Positions 35,742 through 48,751 of a stretch of DNA of 64,000 bases are shown piece by piece. The notes under the pieces are model-generated. The model saw nothing but the letters and a program-made list of their open reading frames with translations, was not told the origin of the DNA and did not search any database. This DNA is from Patiria miniata (Eukaryota; Echinodermata; Asteroidea; Valvatida; Asterinidae), in contig NW_024037063.1 of assembly GCF_015706575.1 (NCBI RefSeq), forward strand, positions 16,864,927 through 16,928,926, read 5' to 3'. Each line of letters opens with the position of its first letter. The stretch's first letter is position 1. The translations under genes were made by a program, and so were the position numbers.

Positions 35742-38700
35742 TCAAAGAATTTCACTCTTTATGTACACTTTCTTTGGATTTCCTCTCAACATAAGCTGGG
35801 GCAAAGACGCTCTTCTCGTCGCCATCTTAATTGGAGTATCCTGAAAGTCCTCATTGCAGTCACTTCCACCAACACCACGTAGCCCCTTGGAAGTAAAACC
35901 TTCAATTATGGTCGCACTGTCTATTGACTGGGACCGCCGTCTGCCTTGACTGCAGGTTGGCGTCTGTAAGGACACCCCTATAGTCTCATTTTGACTGGAA
36001 TTCAAGGTGTTGTTATTCATATTGTCTTGTTTAAAATTCTTTGATGTACTCTTAATACCCTGTCTTAGACTGTTGGGATTTGCGTCACATCCTACAGTTT
36101 TTCCTTGGGAGATCTCCTGTTTTGTATTAATTTGTAATGTGGTTTCATTATCACTCTTGGATACTTGCTGTGTAATGTTCATGTGTTCATTTGTGTTCAT
36201 GTGTCCATTTGACTGTGCTTCTTGTTGCAAGAGTTGAAGTTTTTCATTTGATTTGGGAGGCTCTTTGATTTCAAAATATCTCACGCTTATCCCAGCATCC
36301 ATTTGATTGTTAGTCAAGATCTCTGTTGAATCTAATTGGCCCTCAACTGCACTTTGACGGTGTGCATTTTCGTGTCCAGTTGTGTCACTACTTCTATTAC
36401 TTCCATCATTGTTGATAGCTGATCTGATATCTGAATGGCTACCCATTTCAGAAAAACAGGTGTCTGTAGTATGGGACTGTGTATTCAGCCAGTAAGGTAT
36501 CATGAGATTATTCTTTCCTTTGCGTCTCTTACTCCCCAGTTTAAGCATGGGTGGTTTGCAGAACAGTGACTCAACTGAACTATCCGATTCCACAGAATCA
36601 TCACTCTCTGATGCCCACACCACATCATTACTGTCAGAGGGAGTGACATGGATGGATGGAATGGCATGCTGTTCATTCTTGGTAGGGGTTCCATTGATGC
36701 TTCTCAAGAAATGCCGGTATGGAATGTCATGGCTTGTTGGTAAGTCCTCACCATTCTGACCTTGACTGTTATTCTGATCACCCTGTCTCTGCTGACCCTG
36801 TTCAAGTGTTGTCTGATTTTTGATAGGCTGTTCATCACCTTTGCTTATCTCTTGTTCTTGCCTTCTGCTTATAGTGTCGATGTGTAAGATGGTGTGTGAT
36901 TCTTGTCTTATCTCATCAACCTTTGCATCGCCTGGTCTCCTAACTACGTTAACTTCCCCGAGAGGTACCTCTCTGCCTTGATTTTCGGGTTTCATGATAA
37001 CCTTCTGAAAAAGAATATTTATGACTTGAGGATCCTCGGACTTCAACCCATGAAAGACTATGTCCTTCTCCATTGGTACATTGTTAACCATTGTTGCTTG
37101 ACCCATGAGAGAGCTAGGTTTATCTATGTCCTCACCTACCCTACTCTGATAACTCTGTTCTGCTCGTGCATCTTGGGATGAAATCTTCAAAGTGTTGCTG
37201 CTATTGCAGACACCTGGGCTTTCATCCAATTTCATGTGGGCAGTTTGATCACAGGCCGCATGCATTTGAATTTGTTGAGAGATCATCTGTGTCTCACTAG
37301 ATGTTGCCACCTCACTAGGTTTCTGTCTCTTGTGATTTACCCGAGTGCCACTAAGAACCTCTGGAGGCATTTCTAATAGTGTTGCCTGTTCTGTGTTTTG
37401 AACCTCAACTTTGTTGTTCTCAAGCACCGTGTACTGCATCTTTGCTTCACCAGTCACCTTTACGTCGTTAAACATCAGTGTTTGATCTGTGGTCTGCTGT
37501 ACTTGACTTGTCTCCTGTTCTGTTTTTGTCCTCGGTATCTCATGAGGCACCCGAACCTCACTTGTCATTGGTAAATCACTTTGCATCTTGTGAGGCATCT
37601 GTGTTTTACTTGTCATCCATACCTCACTGGGTATCGATTCCTGTCTTATTTCCTGCCTTTCATTTGTCACCTGCATTGTACCTCTCCCTAGAACCTCTTG
37701 AGGTATCATTGTGTCTGTAAGTTGCTGTACCTCCTGCATTCTCTCTGCCGTATTTATTCCAAATATCTTGTTAGGCACCGATTCTTCAGTAGGCAACTGC
37801 ATAGGACTGGTTTTTGCCTGTGCTAGCTCCTTGCTTATCACTGCCTGACCTGCAGTGCTGCTTTCATTCTCTGGGTTGTTTCTGAAAGACAGGGATCGCT
37901 CTAGCAGATGCTCGCAGTGCATCTCAAGATGCTTCAGTGATTCCATGCCTCTGCCAAGATGCTCTGAGGTGACACTTAATTGTGGATCATCTTGTCTAGT
38001 CTCCACATTTAATGGACGGATACTCCAAGAGGGATTGAACCTCTCATGATTAGCTTGGCTGTCCATTATGTTTGAAGGGCTATTGTGACCATCTCTTGGA
38101 AGATGCAAGGAAGTTGTTGCTTGATCCACGTCAGTTTGAGCAATCATTTCTGGGAATTCATTAACTGTCAGAACATTTCTGAATTGTTTCTGAACCTTTA
38201 TCCTGTTGTTCAGGTCATCATCATTGACCTGTTGTACGGCACCAACGTTGATATTATAACTAGATTGCTCTTGCCTGTTGGTAGCACTGCGTCTCTGGTC
38301 TTCATATTGCTGATTTGGGATCCTGTGAACATCATCTCTGATATCATGTTCATTGCATGATTCACCATAGTTTTGCAATGTGTCCCTATCCAGTTCCTCA
38401 TTATAAGGATAGTCTGTGTGAGTCGTTTGATTCTTGTTTGGTAAATCTTGTAAATCCGTTAATATCTCTTGATAATAACCAGGAGCATTTTCATCCAGAG
38501 CCCTCACAATCAGACCTTTGTGCTGACTAGTCTCAATCTCGTGTTGCCTTATTCTTCTTAGCCTCTCCACTTGTTTCCTGAGCACCCTTGGTTTCTTGCT
38601 CTTTGGACTTGATACTTCTTGCCCATCGGTTGTGATAGTTGAGCTTTCATATGGAGCTGTGCCTGCCCGCTGCTCAGCCCTACCATAGACCCGAGTAGTT

Positions 38701-41041
38701 GCCAGCATGCCTTTCCCCTCCCCTAGGGAAGAAGGGTCTCTGTCTGCATTAGTCTGGTGTTCCATTCTACGTTCACACTGTTCACATTGGCAGTAAATAG
38801 TTCCTTGTATTGATGTTGCTGGAGTGTAATAGGCTCTCCCATTAATGATGTAAACAGGTGGAGCTGATTTACTGCAGTGGTAGTCGGCAGCATGGTCAGA
38901 CTCTGAGAAAAAATAACATGCATCAATATGTCTCATTCAGAGGTTTGGACTCGGGATGTGATGGTTTCTAATAGGTTAGCCAAGTTCACTGATTGTAATT
39001 AAATGGCAATTGCTACCTTGATTTGTGAAGCTACTTAACATTGTGCTCTTCAGTAAAACAAACAAAAATGAGATAAACAAGTTGAACAATACCAGCTTTA
39101 TTTCGAAATGGAAGCCAGTGCACAAAAAGAGACAATTGGTGCCAATGCAAGGAGATAAGATGGACGTGATTACCTAAGTTTAATATATTGTCATTTGCTG
39201 TCATGGAACCTGACATTGAACCTGCGGGCTTAGAAGAATTGTGCAGCACATAAAGGACAGTTTAAACATTTTGATGAAAAGTCTGAATCAGTCTGAGCTC
39301 CTCTTGGTTGCTTACCACTAGTGCACTCATCGCTATATGAACTCCCTGTTTCACTGCTGTAGGATGCCTCCTCGTCATCAATATAACACACGGAATCAAG
39401 TCCAGTCTTCGCTTTGTCTGGGCCTTGCTGAACCAAGATGACCTTTGACCTATGTGTGACCTCCCGACCCATGTTAACACCATCCTCCCAGTGGATACTG
39501 CGTCGACGCTTCTCCTGTGACTGGGAGAGCATCTCAGATGATTTAGATGGCTGGAGGATGGATCGGAGAGATGATTGGTAGCGTGTGTCTCTGGCACCGT
39601 GGGGATGCAATCCACCTGTGATACCATGGCCAGTAACATGGGATGTGAGGTCACCTGTGCTATAGGATCTGGCGAATGATCTGGGGGGAAAAAAGCCAGG
39701 ATTCCTGTGACTGATTCTGGGTTTGTTGGTGAGGCATTGTAGAGATATGTGCCTCCACAGTCGGTCTCATCGGGACATTTTTGTGGTATCCATCCATTAT
39801 TTATTTTTGGGCTTTAACTCCAAATACATGTAGCAGTTTGGTTTGGCAGGTTTTAAAATGATTTCCCCAGAACTTGCATTAGCCCTTAAAAAGTTCAAAC
39901 AAAGGATTTCTGTTGTGTTGTTTTAAATATTTTTGCTAATTGCCATTTCCGAAAGCGAGACCCAATACCAACAAGAGCAACTAGATTAAAAAAAACGGTC
40001 GGTGAAATCTGGCTGCAAACATTTGCAAACATTGGTTGATGCTTTCAGAAATCTGATAACCTGAGGAAGACCACGTTGTCGCCCAAGCATCTTAATGCCA
40101 CACGGATTACCGATACTTGACATACCTATTTGGTTTGACCAGATACCAAGCCTTTGAATCCAGCAGAGTAGAATCATCGTAGACCACAGACTCGGACAGG
40201 CCGATACGCTTTGAGTCTGGAACATATACTGAAAAATGTAGAAATTATAAATCTTTTAAATGTTCTGAAATTCCATCTAAGAATCATATCATTGGGGTAC
40301 GCAAATTGCTGCAAATGACTTGATTGCCAATATGGCGGGTTGATAACCCAGTTTTCATCGCCCATTTATAAACATCATTGGCTATTAAAAAGTATTCTTT
40401 GTATATTGAAAACTATTCTTATATCACATTTTTCTCGCGATTTGTGTCCATCTGCAATGTTGAACAAAACTAAATGCGGACAACCGTAGGACTGGTTTAC
40501 CCGCCAACTTTTGTCTACCACGCTAAGAGGTGGATGTGCCCTACTGGTCTTCCACCGTCAGTTTTCAAGTTTTCCACCGTCTTCCACCCAGTTTTTTATG
40601 CAAAAGGATGAAGGAGATTTCAGAGATTATAAAACAAATTTTACTGACTTGAGAAATGAGAGATCGAACTGTAAAAGAGCTTCTCAGTCATTTTTACATA
40701 TCCCACAACTTTTTATATATTTTAGGGCATATAGCGCGGGCGGCTGAGCATGGTAATGGTTATAAAAGCTCTTTGTGAATACAATAAACGGAACTCCACT
40801 TACGTCCATGCCTTTGATTTCTGGATCTTCTTCCGACGCACCCCCGAGTAGGTAAAGTCAGAATCTCTAGCGCTCTCTGGCGATAGGGCGGGAAAGTCAC
40901 CAGGATAAGAATAGGGTTCAAGGCGCCCTCTACTGACAACACCCGCACCACGGCGAAGTCCACACGGGAAAGAATTGGAATGCCAGTTTGCGCCAGAACG
41001 ACCACAATCTGGGAACGAGATCGTTTTGTTTTAAATTTCAT
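35742..41041 (-). CDS. Unrecognised long, mostly disordered protein with a 3.2-kb last exon
   Basis: Four minus-strand exons fit together in phase: 41041-40804, 40228-40126, 39680-39316 and 38902-35742, about 1288 residues. Exon 4 alone gives 1052 residues ending VYIKSEIL. It opens with a possibly folded segment (APPVYIINGRAYYTPATSIQ, then CQCEQCERRM, a CxCxxC pair) and continues as Gln/Glu/Thr/Ser/Asn-rich sequence with degenerate repeats of the type QxTSEVQMPHEI (residues about 590-830), probably disordered. Exons 2-3 include ARSYSTGDLTSHVTG and acidic DDEEASYSSETGSSYSDE. I do not recognise the family. The weak point is exon 1: its phase-compatible frame is hydrophobic (QIVVVLAQTGIPILSRV), while another frame looks more protein-like but cannot be spliced in phase. 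Confidence 0.7.
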
Positions 41042-42667
41042 AAGCGAAGCTTTGATTAATATCTGTTACGATCTCTAGCTTGATATGCCCATCAAAATAC
41101 ACAAATATAAAATAGCCCTTAATGCAATCGCAAGTTGTGGATCGAGATAACCTTTTTTTTGAAATCGCAGTTGAACCCAAATACGGATAAAACAAAGTGT
41201 TTTATATAGATTATTGTCTCTTTGGTTATACTTATTCTAATAAAAAAAACCATCATATGGAAAAGACCACATTTGTTTTCCTGAAACGTGCCTATCTTTT
41301 CTCGGTGTATTGCTTAAGCTTATAAGACATGTAGTCTATATTGACTAAACAACACAGCCACGCCCCCCGAAAAATCCTGGACTTCAAACACCTAATCCAC
41401 CCCATTGAAATAAATCCTGGCTACGCCACTGCTAAAGTTTTCGAACAGTGTACATGTATTGGCAAACCCATAAGTCCACATCACCCTTAGACAATGGTTT
41501 GTTCTTATATGCCCGTTCTGTTCATTATGACGGCTACAAGAATCGGAGTTTAAAGAGTTAATCGATTTTCGTACGTTTCTTGGCAAGAGAGCAGCTGCTG
41601 ATTGTATGAAGTGTCTGAGAGGTTGGCCTTTTTAACAATGAATCGATATAAGTCACTTGTCGGGATCGTCATTTGTCAGGAGGGATGCAATCCAATGCAT
41701 TGGGAAAACATGCAATCATTATGCTTCAGGGTCATTAGCCTGCCAGAATATGTACGTCACAGGCACATAAGAACCGTATAATCCCATAATGCTGCCCCAA
41801 AATATTGCTCACCATTATGTTATGTGTTAAGCAGAATACAGCCGTAACCCAGCCACAAACAATATACAACCCGCTAATGGCTCGTAAGTTGTATTTTGCT
41901 TCAGTGCTTACTGCTTAGCACAATGTGCCCAACAGGTCCATGGAATTGGGCCCTCACCTCAATTCTCAAAGTATATCCTTAGTTGCGTAGTTGTATACAG
42001 TCATGAAATTTGCTTACATAATCTTTTAGAGCTCATCGCCATGCTGTGAAATTATGGGTAAAAAAAGGTTTTTATAAGTTTTCCCGGCTTTTTTAAAACA
42101 TTTTTTTTTAAATTCTAGTTAATATTCAAATTGGAGAAGAATTGCACATACTTTTAGTCAATTTCGTAATTTATCATTAAATTTCGAATTTGGGTCAACC
42201 TAGTTATAAGTGCCTGGTAAAAAATATTCGTCAATACAGATTGAATTCGTGTGAGCTATTGCCGAATGACAGCATTCAGAGATCAATTTCGTCTCATGTC
42301 AACCAGTAATTTGAAACTCTTGTTAAGTAAATTAGTCTGTGTGCTAATGCATTTTCCTTGTGTCCTCGAGTGCATGATTCCATCAGACCAAGTAGGTATG
42401 CAGAGAGCAGTTGCCAAAGGACAAGATTAGTGTTCATAAAACAAGGAAATAAAAAAGTGGAAAATTATTCTTATAATCGGCTTGTTTGCCTTGTACTGAA
42501 AATTTCACAGTCAGACAAAATAAAAAACCCGAAATTGAACAAAATGTTAGGATTTAATAGTGTGACATAACACGATTTTGTTTTCTGAATAACACTGTTT
42601 GGCGTACAGACGAAACAAATTCGAGTACCCCTGGACGCTCGACGAATAAATACGTATGCTCGTGGAT

Positions 42668-43501
42668 TTAAAGCTACAGTCTATCATTTGCAGATATCCA
42701 AAAAGTAACTGACGTAGGCCTAATTATTGTTGAAAAGCACACTTGTTTTAAGATAATAGAGACGCATCGTTGGAAATGTGCGTTATTTAGTTCGTTTTAA
42801 GTTCGGCGAAGCGTGCGGTTCAGTGCGTGACGTAGCTGCAATCAGCTGGATGAGTACGTGTCTCGGACGCTGAATTCGGACCCAATTCAAAACATGACTC
42901 AGCAACTTTTGATTTGAAAATAAGATCCTAGAATATTTTTTCTCGAAATATACAACATGCACTAAAAATCTAAAAGAGCTAATAATAATAATAATAATAA
43001 CTGTATTTATAGAGCGCCAAATTGCCAAAGGACACAAGGCGCTGAAACAAAGAAAGAAGAACTACAGAAAGAACAACAGAAAAACAACAAGGGCGTACGA
43101 CCTGCTGTGGTGTGGGGAAAAAAAATGGGTTTTGAGAGCCTTCTTGAAGGTTGGCACAGTATCGGAGTTTTTGATAGGGATGGGTAGACTATTCCACAAT
43201 CGGGGAGCAGCGATAGAGAAGGCCCGATCACCTGCGAGTTTATTTGTTTTCTGGACAACAAGAGATTTCCCATGAGAAGAGCGAAGGGAGTGAGACCCGG
43301 TTCGATTTGAGAGAAGAGAAGAGAGGTAATCAGGGGCAGAGGAGTTGAGAGATTTGTAAGTGTGGACCATAGTACGGAATTGAATGCGTTGTGCAAAACT
43401 TCATCGGTTTGTTGTCAAGCACCCTTCTTTACATTTTGAGCACTTTTGTTGCTTTAAACGAACATAATGCACAAATTGCAAATGATGAACTGTACCTTTA
43501 A
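42668..43501. repeat. TTAA-flanked MITE, family B copy 4, split by a LINE fragment
   Basis: Inverted relative to copies 1-3. It begins TTAAAGCTACAGTCTATCAT and ends GCAAATGATGAACTGTACC followed by TTAA. The body is interrupted between about 42981 and 43390 by a LINE 3' fragment, after which the MITE sequence (ACTTCATCGG, TTTTGAGCACTTTTGTTG) resumes. Confidence 0.75.
42981..43390 (-). mobile_element. 5'-truncated LINE 3' end (CR1/L2/Rex1-like), nested in a MITE
   Basis: On the minus strand the frame encodes the typical C-terminal tail of these reverse-transcriptase ORFs: SNRTGSHSLRSS, GDRAFSIAAPRLWNSLP and FKKALKTHFF. It is followed by GGCGCTCTATAAATACAG and a (TTA)n tail, a common 3' end of such LINEs. 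The copy is a short remnant without the reverse-transcriptase core. Confidence 0.8.
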
Positions 43502-44080
43502 TTTGCCTGAACTTAAATTTGAAATGGTATGGAAAAGCACGAAATCAAACATTGGAAGTGCACTAAATCAATTTTGCTGGACGAATTTGGTTATTAGAAT
43601 CGATTAATTGTAAAGGAAAATAGCCTATATATAATAAAAAAAAAATAATAATCAGGAACTGTGTGGTGCCCCGCGAGGAATTCCAAAGCATAGGCCTATC
43701 TTAGTTTCTCATGGTAACGAGAATTTACGCGAATTGCTATCCAGTGGACCGTTTGGGCCAACTCACATTTATTGTCACACGCAACTTAACTTGGAGGCAA
43801 TAATGCATTATAAGCATAAAGAACTCTTGGATTATTTCCTGACACTTTATGGAAATTCCTGAAAGTTGGCCCCTCGCTTTTTCTAGGCAAGTGCAGGACA
43901 ATAGTCGCCTGTACTTTGCCTCGTTGTGACACGGCCCCTAAAGGTAAACCTTTAGTTTTCCAGTGTGAGGGTAAGGTTCCCAGAGTCAGTATATCTTTGT
44001 GCCGGATTAATGTGTATGCTGTGTTCAATCACACTAAAAGGTACACTCGAAGCACCGCACTTATGGATAGCCCTACTTAC

Positions 44081-44947
44081 CAAAAAAGGTAGGAAGCATA
44101 ACCAAAGCACTGTCACCATTACAAGCACTGTAGTTGTAAACGTTTCACTTTCTTGGCTGCCTTTATCTTGTTGTCTTAGATTCCGAGGCACGACACCATT
44201 TCCATCATTCAAACCTCCCCGTCTTTGCTGACTTCGTGACGCCAGTGACTTGCGCCCTCTTGTTTCAGGGTTGAACCCATGACTAGATTTTCTGATCCCT
44301 CGTTCCAAATCCCGGCCTGTATTACGTCTCCTATCGCACAAGATCGACACGCAACAAAACAGTGTTGTCTGCAGCAGAATGTACCCAGCTAAAACAAGCG
44401 AGATGCAAAAACCTCGTAAAAAGCCGATCGTCTGTCGGTAATCGAAATGACAGTAACTTCCCGATGGCTCGAAGGACGCCATCTTAAGACCGCCCATAAT
44501 GGGGACAGCTGCAATTAGGCAAACAACAACAACTCCAAAAACTGCCGCATAAAACAACCTCATTTGTGTCCTATAAACTAGGGATTGTCTTTGCTCGAGA
44601 TAGCAAGACAATAGCAACACCGTCGTGATGAAAGCACACGAGCATTTTGCAGCGCAGGCGGCCCAGCCGTGGAAATCGCAGATCACTTCGTTGGCATTTA
44701 CGCGCCATTGGCCCAGGTAGCTGACTGATGACAACAGGGCCGGCACCGCAGCATAAGTTGCCTCGAGACAACAGTAGAGTGTCAGGAGTCTCTCGGCAGT
44801 CTTCAAGATTCCAGACTGCCTCTTTCCGATGATGACAAGAAGGGTCAGGTTGACGGCGAGCGAGACGGCGGAAATGACGGCCAGACTCGCTCCAGCAGCC
44901 GGCCCGTCGATTCCCACGTCTTCAGATGTAACATTCAAATTCGCCAT
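44081..44947 (-). CDS. Rhodopsin-family GPCR exon, prostanoid-receptor-like, TM1-TM6
   Basis: One 289-codon exon on the minus strand runs from ATG at 44947 to a perfect donor (GTAAGT) at 44080. It begins MANLNVTSEDVG with one N-glycosylation site, followed by six hydrophobic segments: TM1 near residues 20-45, TM2 after KTAERL, TM3 in the CSCAFITTVLLLSCYLEQR region, TM4 with PIMGGLKMASF, an ECL2 SGSYCHFDYR, TM5, and TM6 in VMVTVLWLCFLPFL. The TM3-end motif LEQR stands where class A receptors have DRY, close to the ERC/ERY forms of prostanoid receptors. An intron at the end of TM6 is also the classical prostanoid-receptor gene structure. The long, Arg/Ser-rich third intracellular loop is compatible. 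The TM7 exon was not found downstream, so ligand and intactness are open. Confidence 0.65.
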
Positions 44948-45438
44948 AACCGTCACGCTGAAATATCACGACCAGAATGTTTCGCCATATTATTCAGATG
45001 AGGTTGACTCGTTTTTTTTCTCTCCAGCGTTGCTTGCGATTTCTGCATGCAATGTGTCACCTGCAAATGTTATAAATTCAATCATAAAAAATATTTTAAA
45101 TTGAGCTTTAAATAGGCCTAATTACCTCATTCTTAGTGTAATCAGCATTGTCGCTTGATCACATCTAAAGCATGCTCACTTACATTATAGTTTTACATGT
45201 CCTTTACGACTCATCCAGCCCTATGACAAATTATTGGGTGCTTTCACCGAGTTTTAGTATGCTAGCTAGACCTTTAGCTATTGGAAAAAAACCCATAATA
45301 ATGGATGTGAAAGACTATGATCGGTAGAAAATATTATACAACGCCAGTGAATAAATCATAGTCGTCTGGTTGGCAAGTCGTTGATCACGTATCACTGCAT
45401 TATCCGTCCCAACGCACGGCACGGCTGCACCGCAAAAA

Positions 45439-45472
45439 TGGAAGTTCTATTCCAACGTAAATAGAACTTCCA
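45439..45472. repeat. Short perfect hairpin TGGAAGTTCTAT / ATAGAACTTCCA
   Basis: Twelve-base arms are separated by about 10 bases in the region upstream of the GPCR exon. It could be an element end or a spontaneous palindrome. Confidence 0.6.
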
Positions 45473-45534
45473 CGATTGCACGGGCACAAAGTTGCGCTCT
45501 CACACAGCTCTGATTGCTCTGATACATTTAACAA

Positions 45535-45646
45535 TTGTTGACTGTTGTGATGTGGGAAAGTGACGTTTTTAACACCCGAGGGGCGCCTCGGCTATGCTCC
45601 CCTCGGGTGTTAAAAACGGCATATCCCACATCACAGCAGTCAACAA
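45535..45646. repeat. Long hairpin with a CTCGGCTATGCTC loop
   Basis: Outer arms TTGTTGACTGTTGTGATGTG and inner arms TTTTTAACACCCGAGGGG pair with the right side (CCCCTCGGGTGTTAAAAA, CACATCACAGCAGTCAACAA). There are only a few mismatches over about 48 bases per arm. Confidence 0.85.
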
Positions 45647-45807
45647 TAATGGTTTTGTTGTACATTGTGTATCGTGCCAATAACTCAAAAAGATAAATGG
45701 TTGTAACTTACTTTGTGAGAATTAAAATTAAATCACTGCGATGTAAACTTTGATAATTGAAGGTTCTGATGTTAACTGAAAACTTTGATAACTGAAGGTT
45801 TTGAATG

Positions 45808-45842
45808 TTCCATTCCACTCGGCTTCGTCTCGTGGAATGGAA
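45808..45842. repeat. Hairpin with loop TCGGCTTCGTCTC
   Basis: Arms TTCCATTCCAC and GTGGAATGGAA pair perfectly around a 13-base loop that matches the loop at 49989-50001 at 12 of 13 bases. Confidence 0.8.
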
Positions 45843-46888
45843 TATTCCATCTGTCACCCCAGGTGAAATTATCCTTACCATTGCACTCATAACCATTTAT
45901 TACATGTATACCAACATTATGTTGGTTTTACCTCATACAGGGGCGGTTAATTACGTTTGCAAGTGAGGCACATCCTAGGTAAAGTTTTGTTCCGAGATCA
46001 TGTACAATGTACTTTTTTCTCTTCAAACAGTCTCGACCTATGGTTCCAAAATGAAATTTGATTATCTATACTGTACAACATCTAACAAAAATTAACAAAA
46101 ATGTTACTTGCCTTTATAATGCTCATACACGTGCTTGTTTGAAGTTGTGTCTCCGACCGTTGCGCGTAGGCGGACTATAATGTTGCCTTTTCCCCAATAG
46201 TTGCGGCTGCTTTTCAACCGAAATATTGACAACCTTTCTCCCAGTCATCAACAGTGAATAGGCGCTCAAACTGCCAACAATAGGCCTCCGCTGTCGCTTT
46301 GTCATCGGCCTATTATCGTTAACGTAATGTGACGCTTACTCGTAGTGACATGCTCCTCATAGAGTGAATAGACGGCAAACATGCCGAACAAACTGACCAA
46401 TGTAATCGAAGTTTGTGTATTGATTAGGTTCGCTGACTTGTGCCCTAGTCCAGTGCTCGTGCTTGTTTTAGAAACTTCTGTCCAAGTTACGGCGTCTTGG
46501 AGATTCTAAATTTCTCTTCATTGCTATGGCATCGTGCGAAATGCTTGCTCCCACACGACAAATTCGTTGAAAGTGACAACTTATGCGTCAGTTGATTATA
46601 TTTCATGGATGGCGGGTTGAAGTAAACTATACGGGACCGTCATGAAATGCAACAAAACTTCTGTACAGTCAGGAAGAAAGCCGGTTCATTGTTGTGTTGA
46701 CGGTTATTTAGTTTACGGGGATCCAGTTTCGGTATTCATAGTTCGGGGTCATGTACGGCAGGTGATTGTTTCGCCGCATTTTCTTTATGCTCGCTCGATC
46801 TACCCGCTCGATCTACCCGTTTTTGCCTCCGTACGAATTCTGAACAATACAGGGGGCGCTGCGCAGTGGAAAGATGGACACAACTCGG

Positions 46889-46908
46889 GGGGGGGGGGGG
46901 GGGGGGGG
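46889..46908 (+). repeat. G homopolymer of about 20
   Basis: Uninterrupted G run. The exact length is likely to be sequencing- or assembly-sensitive. Confidence 0.8.
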
Positions 46909-48751
46909 GTACACCGACCATTCCTTAACCAGCCGCAATCTTTTTTTTTTTGAGAAGCGCATTTTTATAAGATGTAAGTTAAAATTATATCTTTCATTTA
47001 TTCAACACATTTTGACACCAGAATATAGCGTGAGATGAATTCGTCATCGGTGGTAAAAGGCTATAATTGTATCACTGTGAAAAGCGATACAACTTGAAAC
47101 AAGCACAAATCTTTGTACAAGGCAAGTGGATAGGATATCAATGTAATGTGTTCCACTTTCTAACATTCAAAACGGAATGTACGAAATTGTACTAGAGCAA
47201 AGAAAATATTCAACAAATATACTCGAAATGTAACCTTTTTTGGATGTCTGTGCTTTAAAAGATTGATTGGAGCAGTTCATTTCTGAAGACCTCATGATGA
47301 CGTCACAATTTTTCTCGAAATTATAGGTCATATTCATATGACCTATCAAAAATAATATAAAAACAACTTTGAATGAAGCATGTTTCGCTCGTGAGATATA
47401 CGAATGAGCTAAAAAAATAAATAAAACGTCATCAGACGTCATTTCAATGTTTAGCCTATCTATAACAATTCCTGACTATTTACATACAAAGTTTCAACCC
47501 GATAGGAGTTGTAGTTCTAAAGATATAGGACTTTCAAAATGGCACCTTTAAGATGACGTCACATGACACTTGAGTTCATCATGATGAGTTTATTAAGTGC
47601 CCAAAGTGCCATCTAGAAAATTCAAGTACAAGTCTATTGGATTGGGGATAGAACAGGAATAACGAAGAACAATCAGAGAAGACAAAATCAGTCTTTTCCG
47701 CAGAAACGGTTTGTAAAAGTTAAAAGTCAGAAGAGAATAAAGGCTTTTCCGCAAAGAAAGAAGTTGCAGAAAAGCCAACAAATAACAAAAATACATACTG
47801 TAATGCTATACAATACACAAACCAAAGACAGAAAAAGCCATCAATATGATTTAAAATTGGATACGGTATAACATTAATTGTCGCAAGTCAAATTAGCTGT
47901 TCATAATATGTAGACAAGACTCGTGAAATCACTCAGGAAATAGCACTTCATTCTAACTCTAGCATAATGTTAATGCACACTAGGCTACATGTTTATTGAG
48001 GTGCATAGGGTGCCAGTTTGCCAGGGGCGAATTAGGGACGAGTTGGCTGGAGTGAATTGGAAAGTGGTGGCGCATAGTTTATCTTGTTCGTCACGTACAC
48101 TGCAATCATGTCTTTAAGTTTAAGAACTAAGGTAATGGGCTCTCAGCATAGTAGCTGTGCCTTCATGTTTTTCTGTCCCTTTTGACACCAAATGATCTGT
48201 TGTGCAGGCCTATTTAAGACTTTTTTTATCCCAGGGTTTCCTATATTCATTGTTCACTGTCTCTCTTCTTGATATCTGCACAAACATTTTATATATGACA
48301 AATTCGACTTCACTTTCCATTAATACTGAAAGCAAGTTAACCTTGGCCTTATATCAAGAAAGATTCCCATTTCTGATTAAATTTCAAACTAACTCCGTTT
48401 AGTGTAAAACGTATTTTTTTCCATCAAATAGTAACTCTTTTTAAAACTAAAAGTGACGGGTGTTTCCCGTTCATTTTCATTGTATACACACGAAATCTAC
48501 AAATCAACAAGTTCAAATTAACCACTATGCTATTAACACTGATATTACCGAATTGAAAAACGTCATTTTACGTTGCAATAGAAAGATTGGTCTTCTCTTT
48601 AGTCCATGACAATACCGAGGATCAAAAAGAAATTGTATGGGTACAGGAACGAAAAAGACCCACCATTACTACAGGATGCAAGCAAATTGGTGTTCGTCTT
48701 ATTCATTTTAAACAAAAAACAATAAGTGTCAAGAATCCGATGAATTAATTA

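Larger units (their letters stand above)
41042..44080. other. Intergenic DNA between two minus-strand genes
   Basis: It should contain the promoter of the downstream gene and, if the receptor is intact, the missing TM7 exon of the GPCR, which I searched for and did not find. Contents I can name are MITE family B copy 4 with a nested LINE fragment (42668-43501). A stretch at about 41660-42000 has scattered inverted words (AAGCAGAATAC, GTATTTTGCTT) and may be another old element. Confidence 0.45.

Noticed and set aside
41392-41586. Possible GPCR TM7 exon (a DLWV-like stretch on the minus strand)
   Set aside because: The stretch is too short, soon meets a stop, lacks a good acceptor and overlaps a repeat-like GGCGTAGCCAGG block.
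43786-44080. Continuation of the GPCR ORF past 44081 (ending TLTLEN)
   Set aside because: The perfect GTAAGT at the end of TM6 and the loss of hydrophobic TM7 character indicate intron sequence.
45535-45646. Rho-independent terminator-like hairpin
   Set aside because: Bacterial terminators do not apply in an intron-bearing nuclear genome, and the hairpin is far too long.
46642-46953. 103-codon plus-strand ORF
   Set aside because: It owes its length to the G20 tract (poly-Gly) and has no splice context or motif.
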